Source: Candidatus Desantisiibacteriota bacterium (GTDB taxonomy: Bacteria; UBA9089; CG2-30-40-21). Taken from it: a stretch of DNA of 9,818 nucleotides. Below, in pieces: positions 1 through 5,171 of the stretch (the stretch's first letter is position 1; each line of letters starts with the position of its first letter). Both the position numbers and the translations under genes were made by a program. Under the pieces are notes generated by a model. It saw only the letters and a list, made by a program, of their open reading frames with translations. It was not told the origin of the DNA and did no database searches. Location: positions 1 through 9,818 of the forward strand of contig JACQYP010000179.1 in NCBI GenBank assembly GCA_016208205.1, given 5' to 3'.

Positions 1-42
1 ATGCTTTGTCAGACTACTCAATAGAAGAATTCCTCCTTGCAT
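1..42 (-). CDS. 5' end of a leftward gene, product unknown
   Basis: On the minus strand an ATG at 42-40 opens a frame that stays open to the window edge, giving only 14 residues (MQGGILLLSSLTKH). A purine-rich GGGAGGTG lies about 6 nt upstream of it, and a sigma70-like promoter on the same strand lies at 99-71. An in-frame TTG at 21-19 is an alternative start, because an even better ribosome binding site (AAGGAGG, 38-32) sits about 10 nt before it. Too little protein is visible to assign a family. The call rests on promoter plus ribosome binding site plus open frame, not on homology, so it is tentative. Confidence 0.4.
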   Translation of the reverse strand, partial: MQGGILLLSSLTKH

Positions 43-70
43 TTTATCCACCTCCCAGTGTATTTACTCT

Positions 71-99
71 ATTATACACCAAAAGGACTTTTATTTCAA
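71..99 (-). promoter_or_regulatory. Sigma70-type promoter for the leftward gene
   Basis: Reading the minus strand, TTGAAA (99-94) and TATAAT (76-71) are separated by exactly 17 nt. The -10 box is a perfect consensus and the -35 box has one mismatch. Transcription would start near position 64 and run left, reaching the ribosome binding site and start at 42 after a short leader. This is the strongest promoter-like signal in the left 1.7 kb and points away from the defence-gene remnants. Confidence 0.6.
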
Positions 100-147
100 G
101 TCAGAAAAATGTATTTTTCCCACTAATCTGAGGAGAGCCCTCGTTGA

Positions 148-438
148 TTGCAGACAATGGCTTACGGTGAGTTTATCGAATGTTATAATCCAACCAATCG
201 TCACAAGCGTAAGGAGATATGGTCAGAGACGAATCCTGAAGGTCGCTGGCGTAAGTTTGCTTATGACCAGATTGTTACTCGGGATAAAACCAGCCTTGAT
301 ATCTTCTGGCTTAAGGACAAAAGCTTAACTGATCTCGATAATCTTCCTGATCCGGATGTTCTGGCCACAGAGATTATTGAGAACATCGAAGCAGGATTGG
401 AGAGCTTTAAGGGGATTATTGAAAAATTGAAGGGATAG
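148..438 (+). pseudogene. hsdM: C-terminal remnant of type I restriction methyltransferase HsdM
   Basis: This frame encodes about 94 residues that match the C-terminal tail of one subfamily of type I DNA methyltransferase (M) subunits. Recognisable stretches are ECYNPTNRHKRKEIWSE, NPEGRWRKFAYDQI, ARDKTSLDIFWLKD-like (here VTRDKTSLDIFWLKDKSL) and LDNLPDPDVLATEI. The catalytic part of HsdM (SAM-binding motif and NPPF) is absent, and a TGA at 145-147 closes the frame just before the homology. Nothing upstream to position 1 restores it. The first possible starts are TTG 148 and ATG 157, neither with a good ribosome binding site. The frame ends at TAG 436-438 but stays open after that stop into a second HsdM-like tail. 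I regard it as a dead fragment. Confidence 0.8.
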
Positions 439-459
439 GATTTTTTGATAGATACAATA

Positions 460-618
460 ATGCCAAACGGCTACAATCTTGATATTGAAAATCCGCATAT
501 GCTTGAAGATGTGCAAACATATACAATTGCGGAATTAGTAGCAATGATTCATGATTCATTTCGCAGGAGCGATACGCTATTGGAAAGGCTGAAGAAGGAG
601 CTGGCAAATGGAATATAA
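460..618 (+). pseudogene. Second HsdM-like C-terminal tail
   Basis: A 52-residue frame begins MPNGYNLDIENPHMLED and ends in a charged helix-like stretch (DTLLERLKKELANGI). The GYNLDIxNPH motif followed by a short helical tail is how another subfamily of type I methyltransferase subunits ends. It lies in the same reading frame as the HsdM remnant upstream, separated only by TAG 436-438, so the two tails read as one frame of about 157 codons with one internal stop. Its stop (616-618) overlaps the start of the RhuM-like gene (ATG 608), a coupling often seen in intact hsdM-rhuM operons. The assignment rests on one short motif and is moderate. It could be a small independent antitoxin-like ORF instead, but there is no clear ribosome binding site. 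Confidence 0.5.
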
Positions 619-1006
619 AAATAAATCCGAGTTGATAATCTATCAGACCAAAGACGGGCAGACAAAACTTCAGGTAAAAATGGAGGATGAGACTGTTTGG
701 CTTACGCAAGAACAGATGGCGGAGTTGTTTGGTAAAGGGCGGACAACCATCACTGAACATATACAAAATGTATTCAAGGAAGGCGAGCTTGATGAAAAAG
801 CAGTATGTCGGGAATACCGACGAACTGGATCTGATGGCAAAGGATACGCTGTAAAACATTATAATCTGGATGTTATTATCTCGGTCGGTTATCGGGTTAA
901 GTCATTGCGTGGAACGCAATTTAGAATCTGGGCTACTCAGCGATTGAAAGAATATATGGCAGAGTATCTACAAGAAAATTATCCGGAATTTAAGGGGTTT
1001 ACCTGA
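608..1006 (+). pseudogene. Truncated RhuM-family protein joined to a DUF1016 piece
   Basis: The 132-residue product begins like RhuM-family (virulence protein RhuM) proteins, which often sit inside type I restriction operons. Family-like stretches are SELIIYQTKDG (7-17), a WLTQEQMAELF winged-helix-like segment (31-41), TTITEHIQNVFKEGELDE (46-63), YNLDVIISVGYRV (85-97) and GTQFRIWATQRLKEY (102-116). RhuM proteins usually exceed 300 residues; here similarity stops near residue 116. The last 16 residues (MAEYLQENYPEFKGFT) instead fit the N-terminal domain of DUF1016/YhcG-type nucleases, whose continuation lies in the same frame beyond the TGA at 1004-1006. The start overlaps the end of the preceding HsdM-like tail. 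It is probably non-functional, although the DNA-binding-like N-terminal part is intact enough to be expressed. Confidence 0.75.
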
Positions 1007-1147
1007 CGAGGGCTTTTCAGAATGCGGCAATTTTATGAGGTTTATCGAAATAGTACATTTGTGTCAACACTGTTGACACAAATTAGCTGGTCCAGCCATC
1101 TACACATTCTTTCTAAAACAAAAACTATTGAGGAGAAAGAATTCTAA
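956..1147 (+). pseudogene. DUF1016 (YhcG-type PD-(D/E)XK nuclease) N-domain remnant
   Basis: Read through the TGA at 1004-1006, the frame gives MAEYLQENYPEFKGFT, stop, RGLFRMRQFYEVYRNSTFV, then STLLTQISWSSHLHILSKTK and TIEEKEF before TAA 1145-1147. This fits the DUF1016 N-terminal domain: KGFxxRxLxRMRQFYExY, then LLTQISWSxHLxILSK, then an IEExEFY-like end. The family normally has an arginine where the TGA lies, so a CGA-to-TGA change is the simplest explanation. An internal ATG at 1022 would give a 41-residue product, with no strong ribosome binding site. The C-terminal PD-(D/E)XK nuclease domain is missing, as the sequence passes straight into the clpB leader. DUF1016 genes are common passengers of type I restriction loci, which agrees with the neighbouring HsdM and RhuM pieces. 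Confidence 0.75.
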
Positions 1148-1172
1148 TGGAAAAAAGGAGGAATTTTCTATT

Positions 1173-1658
1173 ATGCGATTTGATAAATTGACCTTAAAGG
1201 CTCAAGAGGCAATTGCTCAGGCACAGGAGATGGCTTTAGATGAGGGACATCAGGAGGTAACTCCGGAACACCTTCTTTCTGCCCTGTTGAAACAAAAGGA
1301 AGGGATTGTTGTTCCGCTGCTTGGAAAATTAGGAATTAACCTGCATCAATTGAGCAACCAGATTGAATTAGAGCTTAAGAAACTTCCCAAGGTTTCAGGA
1401 TCTGGAGCAGGACAAATATATCTTTCTCACAAGCTGAATCAGGTATTTAACGAGGCAACAAAAACAGCTGGAAATCTCAAGGATGAATACATCAGTACTG
1501 AACATCTTTTGATGGCAATTGTCTGTGAAAATAAACAATATGGAATAAATAAGGATGATTTACTCAAGGCATTGGTGAGTTTGCGGGGGAGTCATCGGGT
1601 ATTTGACCAAAATCCTGAAAACACCTCACAACTTATCTTTTTAAAACAAGTGGCGTAA
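1173..1658 (+). pseudogene. clpB: Truncated ClpB chaperone, N-terminal domain only
   Basis: From ATG 1173 the 161-residue product matches the start of the ClpB disaggregase. It begins MRFDKLTLKAQEAIAQAQEM and carries both Clp N-terminal repeats (about 6-70 and 82-140), with TPEHLLSALL in the first and STEHLLMAIV in the second. It ends in the ClpB linker LRGSHRVFDQNPENT (137-151), which in full-length ClpB leads directly into the first AAA+ domain. Here the sequence turns into unrelated SQLIFLKQVA and stops. ClpB is normally about 860 residues, so both nucleotide-binding domains and the coiled-coil middle domain are lost; no other part lies in the window. The start is supported by AAGGAGG at 1155-1161. 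An upstream ATA/ATG-like extension from 1128 would overlap the DUF1016 remnant and is not credible. A stand-alone Clp-N protein is possible, but the ClpB-specific linker argues for deletion. Confidence 0.8.
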
Positions 1659-1729
1659 TAGCAATGCGGTAAGTCAAATTTAAGTTTGCCTACAACAAGA
1701 TAGGATTTTCAGAACAGGTTCGAAAATAC

Positions 1730-1758
1730 TTGACAAATTTGATTTTATATGTTAATAT
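1730..1758 (+). promoter_or_regulatory. Sigma70-type promoter of pilT
   Basis: TTGACA (1730-1735), a perfect -35 consensus, is followed after exactly 17 nt by TAATAT (1753-1758), which differs from TATAAT at two positions. The predicted start of transcription is near 1765, giving a leader of about 28 nt that contains AAGAGGTG (1775-1782) upstream of the pilT ATG at 1793. It lies after the truncated clpB, so pilT does not depend on the decayed region for expression. Confidence 0.75.
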
Positions 1759-1792
1759 TATGGATGTTTATATTAAGAGGTGAAAATTACGG

Positions 1793-2905
1793 ATGGAGAT
1801 AGGTGAACTCCTTAACTTATTGGTAGATAAGCGTGCTTCAGATTTATACCTGAAGGTAGCCAGACCCCCTATACTTAGAATTGCCGGGACCCTTACTCAA
1901 CTTGATATGCCCAGATTGTCTCCTGATGATGTGAAAAATCTTATTTATTCAATGATGAATGATGACCAGATAAAAAAATTTGAGGAGGCTTACGATGCTG
2001 ATTTCTCATATAGCTTGAGAGGGGTTGCAAGGTTCAGGGTAAATGCCTTTAAGCAAAGGGGTGTTCAGGGTGCAGTTATCAGGATGGTGCCGTATGAGAT
2101 TCCTGCAATAGGTTCTCTTGGGTTGCCTCCAGTTATAGAAGAGTTAGCAACAAAACCACAGGGTCTGGTATTGGTAACAGGACCTACCGGCTCTGGAAAG
2201 TCAACTACCCTTGCCTCTATAGTTGGACATATTAATGCTACTCGAAATTGTCATATTATTACTATTGAAGACCCGATTGAGTTTTTGCATAGGGATAATA
2301 TGGCTGCTATCGAACAACGAGAGATTGAGGTGGATACAAAATCTTTTCGCGAGGCACTTCGTCGGGCATTAAGGCAGGATCCTGATGTTCTTCTTATTGG
2401 TGAGATGCGTGATCTGGAAACAGTGGCTACGGCTATTAGTGCTGCAGAAACAGGGCATCTGGTTTTATCTACACTGCATACCAATGATGCTACCCAAACA
2501 GTGGATAGAATCATTGATATCTTTCCGTCAAACCAGCAACAACAAGTGCGGATACAATTATCCATGACCTTAGTTGGAGTGGTATCTCAGAGGTTATTAA
2601 AACGAATTGATGGCAATGGAAGGGTAGCAGCTGTAGAGGTAATGATTAATAATCCCTTGATAAAGGATATTATTGAAAAGGGAAATACATCTGGGATAAG
2701 AAAGGTCATAGAAAGTTCAGGAACATACTGGAAAATGCAAACCTTGACCCAAGCTGTTGCTCAGCTTATAAATAGCGGAGCCATTGCTATGGAAGAGGGA
2801 TTATCTGCGGTGCCAAATGCAGATGAACTTAGGCTTGCTCTTAAAGGAACCTATGGACAGGCGAGTTTGGTCTTTGGTGATATGACGAGTATGATGGATT
2901 ATTAA
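1793..2905 (+). CDS. pilT: Type IV pilus retraction ATPase PilT
   Basis: PilT is a hexameric cytoplasmic ATPase that depolymerises type IV pili and so powers twitching motility and pilus retraction. The 370-residue product has the family's normal length and layout: a PAS-like N-domain (about 1-100, with SDLYLKVARPPILRIAG at 16-32), Walker A GPTGSGKST (130-138), Asp box IITIEDPIEF (155-164), Walker B DVLLIGEMRD (198-207) and His box TGHLVLSTLHTNDA (220-233). GIRKVIE (301-307) stands where PilT proteins carry the AIRNLIRE-type retraction motif. The C-terminal tail is somewhat long. ATG 1793 is preceded by AAGAGGTG and a strong promoter. No other pilus gene is in the window, so pilT is a monocistronic unit here, closed by a terminator at 2955. 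The closely related PilU cannot be fully excluded. Confidence 0.95.
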   Translation: MEIGELLNLLVDKRASDLYLKVARPPILRIAGTLTQLDMPRLSPDDVKNLIYSMMNDDQIKKFEEAYDADFSYSLRGVARFRVNAFKQRGVQGAVIRMVPYEIPAIGSLGLPPVIEELATKPQGLVLVTGPTGSGKSTTLASIVGHINATRNCHIITIEDPIEFLHRDNMAAIEQREIEVDTKSFREALRRALRQDPDVLLIGEMRDLETVATAISAAETGHLVLSTLHTNDATQTVDRIIDIFPSNQQQQVRIQLSMTLVGVVSQRLLKRIDGNGRVAAVEVMINNPLIKDIIEKGNTSGIRKVIESSGTYWKMQTLTQAVAQLINSGAIAMEEGLSAVPNADELRLALKGTYGQASLVFGDMTSMMDY

Positions 2906-2911
2906 TAATGT

Positions 2912-2936
2912 AGGGGCGAACCCCTGTGTTCGCCCT
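2912..2936. repeat. Small GC-rich hairpin repeat after pilT
   Basis: AGGGGCGAAC (2912-2921) is answered by GTTCGCCCT (2928-2936), forming a nine-pair stem with one bulged G and a short loop. It stands out as GC-rich in an AT-rich gap. A related GTAGGGGCGA string recurs at 6151-6160 before plsX, which suggests a dispersed repeat family. No T-tract follows, so it is unlikely to be the terminator itself; that lies 20 nt further on. Confidence 0.6.
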
Positions 2937-2954
2937 GATTATCTTTTTGATATA

Positions 2955-2985
2955 AGGAGATGAGTCGTCTCTCATCTCTTTTTTT
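2955..2985 (+). terminator. Intrinsic terminator of pilT
   Basis: GAGATGAG (2957-2964) pairs with CTCATCTC (2971-2978) around a six-base loop, extendable by a G-U and an A-U pair at the base, and is followed by seven T residues (2979-2985). This is a classic Rho-independent terminator. It separates pilT from the fumarase genes and overlaps the leader of the first possible fumarase start at 2986, which argues for the later start at 3016. Confidence 0.75.
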
Positions 2986-3015
2986 ATGATTAAATTTGTC
3001 AGAGGCAAAAAGAAA

Positions 3016-3855
3016 ATGCGAACGATACAGGCATCTATGATCAATGAGCTTACCTATCAGCTGTGTATTAAAGCTAATTGCTCCATACTTGAGGATATCA
3101 AACAAAGCCTTGCTAATGCTTTGATTCACTCTACCGGCAGACAGAAGGATGTGTTGTCAATATTAGTTGAAAATGTAGAATTGGCTGAAAGAACAAGGGT
3201 GCCGATATGTCAGGATACAGGAATTGTGGTTGTTTTTTTGGATATAGGACAAATGGTAATGGTTGTAGACGGAAGCATAGAAGAGGCTATAAATGGTGGA
3301 GTCAGAAGGGCCTATCATGATGCTAACCTTCGTAATTCAGTAGTGTCTGACCCTATTATCCGGAAAAATACCAATGACAATACCCCGGCTATGATTCATA
3401 CCAGAATAGTTGAGGGTTCCTCCTTACGATTAATTGTCATGCCAAAGGGAAGCGGCGGGGAAAACATGAGCGGACTCTGGATGCTCAAACCGGCAGATGG
3501 TATAAACGAAATAATCAATACTATTGTCATGCATGTAAAACAGGTGGGAGCATTTTCCTGTCCACCATTAATGATTGGTGTAGGGATTGGCGGGAGCTTT
3601 GAGGTTGCTCCATTGTTGGCAAAAAGGGCACTGTTGCGTCAGATAGGGAAATCTCATCCTGAACATCATATTGCAGAGATTGAGCATAAATTATTAGAAA
3701 AGATCAATAAACTACGGATAGGACCTGCAGGGCTTGGAGGCTCACCTACTGCTCTGACCGTGAATATAGAGACCTGTGCAACACATATTGCCAGCTTGCC
3801 TGTGGCAGTAAACATTTGCTGCTATGCGAACAGGCATAGTGAAGGGACATTATAA
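3016..3855 (+). CDS. Class I fumarate hydratase (or L-tartrate dehydratase), alpha subunit
   Basis: This is the N-terminal (alpha) half of the oxygen-sensitive [4Fe-4S] hydratases that interconvert fumarate and malate, or dehydrate tartrate in the TtdAB branch. From ATG 3016 the product is 279 residues, the usual length. Conserved stretches are VPICQDTG (63-69, Cys65), RKNTNDNTPA (116-125), MPKGSGGENMS (142-152), AFSCPPLMIGVGIGG (179-193, Cys182) and ATHIASLPVAVNICC (255-269). Cys65, Cys182 and one of Cys268/269 are the expected cluster ligands. An upstream ATG at 2986 would add ten residues, but it sits directly after the terminator T-tract with no ribosome binding site; AGAGG at 3001-3005 favours 3016. 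The beta subunit follows after 32 nt, and both are needed for activity. Fumarase versus tartrate dehydratase cannot be settled from sequence alone; fumarase is the likelier general role. Confidence 0.92.
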   Translation: MRTIQASMINELTYQLCIKANCSILEDIKQSLANALIHSTGRQKDVLSILVENVELAERTRVPICQDTGIVVVFLDIGQMVMVVDGSIEEAINGGVRRAYHDANLRNSVVSDPIIRKNTNDNTPAMIHTRIVEGSSLRLIVMPKGSGGENMSGLWMLKPADGINEIINTIVMHVKQVGAFSCPPLMIGVGIGGSFEVAPLLAKRALLRQIGKSHPEHHIAEIEHKLLEKINKLRIGPAGLGGSPTALTVNIETCATHIASLPVAVNICCYANRHSEGTL

Positions 3856-3887
3856 ATAAGCTAAAAGTGAAACGAGAAGGAGAATGC

Positions 3888-4457
3888 GTGAATCCAAAGA
3901 AAATTTATATGCCATTAGATAAAGAAACAATCCTTTCCTTAAAGGCAGGGGATCATGTGTTTTTGAGTGGGGATGTTTATACACTCAGGGATGCAGCTCA
4001 TAAGAGATTAGTAGAATTATACAATAGTCATCATTTGGTTGAGGGAAAAGAGAAAAAAAATCTGAACGAAAAGCTTGACATTAGTGGACAAATAGTGTAT
4101 TATACAGGGCTGACTCCGTTGTTGCAGAATGGCTGCCCTAGTTCTGCAGGCCCAACGACGAGTGTGAGGATGGATAAGTATACCTCGCGATTGCTTGATG
4201 CAGGTATGGTTGGCATGATTGGCAAGGGTCCAAGGGGGTTGGATATAGTAAGAAATATTCGTGACCATCAAGCAGTATATTTTGTTACTGTTGGTGGTGC
4301 TGGAGCTTTTCTTGCTCAGAGGATAAAAAAGACAGAACTTGTTGCCTTTGAGGATCTTGGTTGTGAGGCTGTTTACAGGTTAAGTGTTGAAGATTTTCCA
4401 CTCTGGGTAGGGGTTGATTCAAAAGGCAAAACAATGTGGGATACGATGCTGGGATAG
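3888..4457 (+). CDS. Class I fumarate hydratase (or L-tartrate dehydratase), beta subunit
   Basis: This is the C-terminal (beta) partner of the preceding subunit and completes the heteromeric Fe-S hydratase. From GTG 3888 it is 189 residues. Family signatures are the LSGDVYTLRDAAHKR segment (26-40), GPTTSVRMDKY (88-98, substrate binding), MIGKG (110-114), VYFVTVGGAGA (130-140) and FEDLGCEAVYRL (154-165). The start at GTG 3888 is chosen because AAGGAG (3877-3882) lies five nt upstream; an earlier in-frame GTG at 3867 would add seven residues but has no such site. The segment around residues 47-66 is longer and more lysine-rich than in typical family members, a harmless-looking insertion. The pair is probably co-transcribed. 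The gene is followed by a large inverted repeat that may mark the end of the unit. Confidence 0.92.
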   Translation: MNPKKIYMPLDKETILSLKAGDHVFLSGDVYTLRDAAHKRLVELYNSHHLVEGKEKKNLNEKLDISGQIVYYTGLTPLLQNGCPSSAGPTTSVRMDKYTSRLLDAGMVGMIGKGPRGLDIVRNIRDHQAVYFVTVGGAGAFLAQRIKKTELVAFEDLGCEAVYRLSVEDFPLWVGVDSKGKTMWDTMLG

Positions 4458-4461
4458 TATT

Positions 4462-4610
4462 TTATCCACAGATTACACAGATTTTCACAGATTATTGGAA
4501 AAAGATGGAGAAAAGAGTAATTGTTTGTACGACTAAGGCATAAAGACACGAAAGGATATAAATATCATCTGAGTATTTAATCTGCGAAAATCTGTGTAAT
4601 CTGCGGATAA
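4462..4610. repeat. Long inverted repeat element (MITE-like)
   Basis: Two 33-nt arms (4462-4494 and 4578-4610) are reverse complements with only two mismatches. They are built from ATCCACAGATTACACAGATT-type units, and the arms enclose 83 nt with no ORF. A further partial unit (ATCTGTGGATT, 4613-4623) follows the right arm. The core includes AAGGCATAAAGACACGAAAGG. The structure is that of a small non-autonomous element or large REP-like repeat. From memory, similar ACAGATTACACAGATT strings recur between genes in many uncultivated bacteria, but I cannot confirm that here. It fills almost the whole gap between the fumarase genes and ndk and would fold into a long hairpin in RNA. Confidence 0.8.
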
Positions 4611-4652
4611 AGATCTGTGGATTGAAATTAAGACAAGGAGATTTGTTTGAAA

Positions 4653-5087
4653 ATGGAAAGGACATTGGTAATCCTAAAGCCTGATTGTGTATGGCGAGGG
4701 CTGATAGGAGAGGTTATTAAGCGATTTGAAGATGAAAAATTTAATGTCATTGCCTTAAGGATGCTTCATCTTTCAGTAGAAGAGGCTGAAAAATTTTATG
4801 CTGTTCATCAAGGTAGAGAGTTTTATGAAAGATTGACAAAGTATATGTCTTCATCCCCAGTTGTGAGCATGGTGCTTGAGTGTGAGGAGGTGATACTTCG
4901 TGTAAGAGAGTTGATTGGTGCAACAGACCCAAAAAATGCTGTCTCTGGAACTATCAGAAAGAAGTATGCATTAAGCGGTCTGATGAATGTTGTTCATGCA
5001 TCTGATTCCCTTGAGTCTGCGAGGGAAGAGATAGCATTCTTTTTTAATGAGGATACAGTGTTTCATTATCAGAGACGGGAAAGGTAA
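4653..5087 (+). CDS. ndk: Nucleoside diphosphate kinase
   Basis: Ndk moves the gamma-phosphate between nucleoside triphosphates and diphosphates through a phosphohistidine, balancing NTP and dNTP pools in the cytoplasm. From ATG 4653 the 144-residue product shows MERTLVILKPD at the start, RGLIGEVIKRFE (about 15-26), GATDPKNAVSGTIRKKYA (89-106) and the active-site signature NVVHASDS (112-119) with the catalytic His115. The length is typical. AAGGAG (4635-4640) lies 12 nt from this ATG but only 6 nt from an in-frame TTG at 4647, which would add two residues (MK), so the start is uncertain by two codons. The gene is preceded by the long inverted repeat and followed by another hairpin before yceD. 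The VWRG in place of a more usual VxRG is unremarkable. Confidence 0.95.
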   Translation: MERTLVILKPDCVWRGLIGEVIKRFEDEKFNVIALRMLHLSVEEAEKFYAVHQGREFYERLTKYMSSSPVVSMVLECEEVILRVRELIGATDPKNAVSGTIRKKYALSGLMNVVHASDSLESAREEIAFFFNEDTVFHYQRRER

Positions 5088-5098
5088 GGTTTATAACA

Positions 5099-5156
5099 CC
5101 AACATAGAATGTTGGGCTACATCTTATCTTGCGTGTAGCCCAAGATTCTATCTTGG
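5099..5156. repeat. 23-nt-arm inverted repeat between ndk and yceD
   Basis: Arms at 5099-5121 and 5134-5156 are reverse complements with two mismatches, around a 12-nt loop. The core is TTGGGCTACA / TGTAGCCCAA, flanked by TAGAAT / ATTCTA. Each arm is itself partly self-complementary (CCAACATAGAATGTTGG on the left, CCAAGATTCTATCTTGG on the right), and the two mismatched bases change together so that each sub-hairpin still pairs. No T-tract follows. It ends 15 nt before yceD and would form a strong RNA hairpin in the 5' leader. Confidence 0.8.
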
Positions 5157-5171
5157 CTGCTGGGAAGGATT

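Noticed and set aside
1..147. Plus-strand frame open from 3 to 131
   Set aside because: About 42 codons with no recognisable motif. The minus-strand promoter and leader explain this stretch better, although the tail of an upstream gene cannot be fully excluded.
416..859. 147-codon minus-strand ORF
   Set aside because: It lies opposite the HsdM-like tail and the RhuM-like frame, which have clear family motifs. The minus-strand product shows no recognisable domain and has no good start signal.
136..1014. 9-bp inverted pair AGCCCTCGT / ACGAGGGCT as ends of a mobile element
   Set aside because: A 9-bp match is expected by chance at this distance, the right copy is ordinary DUF1016 coding sequence, and no target duplication or transposase is seen.
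1128..1172. Extended start of the clpB fragment at 1128
   Set aside because: It would overlap the DUF1016 remnant and adds residues foreign to ClpB. The ATG at 1173 has AAGGAGG and begins with the family's MRFDKLT.
2251..2567. ORFs of 104 and 60 codons inside pilT
   Set aside because: Both fall entirely within the conserved ATPase core of pilT and have no independent support.
2986..3015. Earlier start for the fumarase alpha subunit
   Set aside because: The ATG directly follows the T-tract of the pilT terminator and lacks a ribosome binding site; homology begins at the ATG at 3016.
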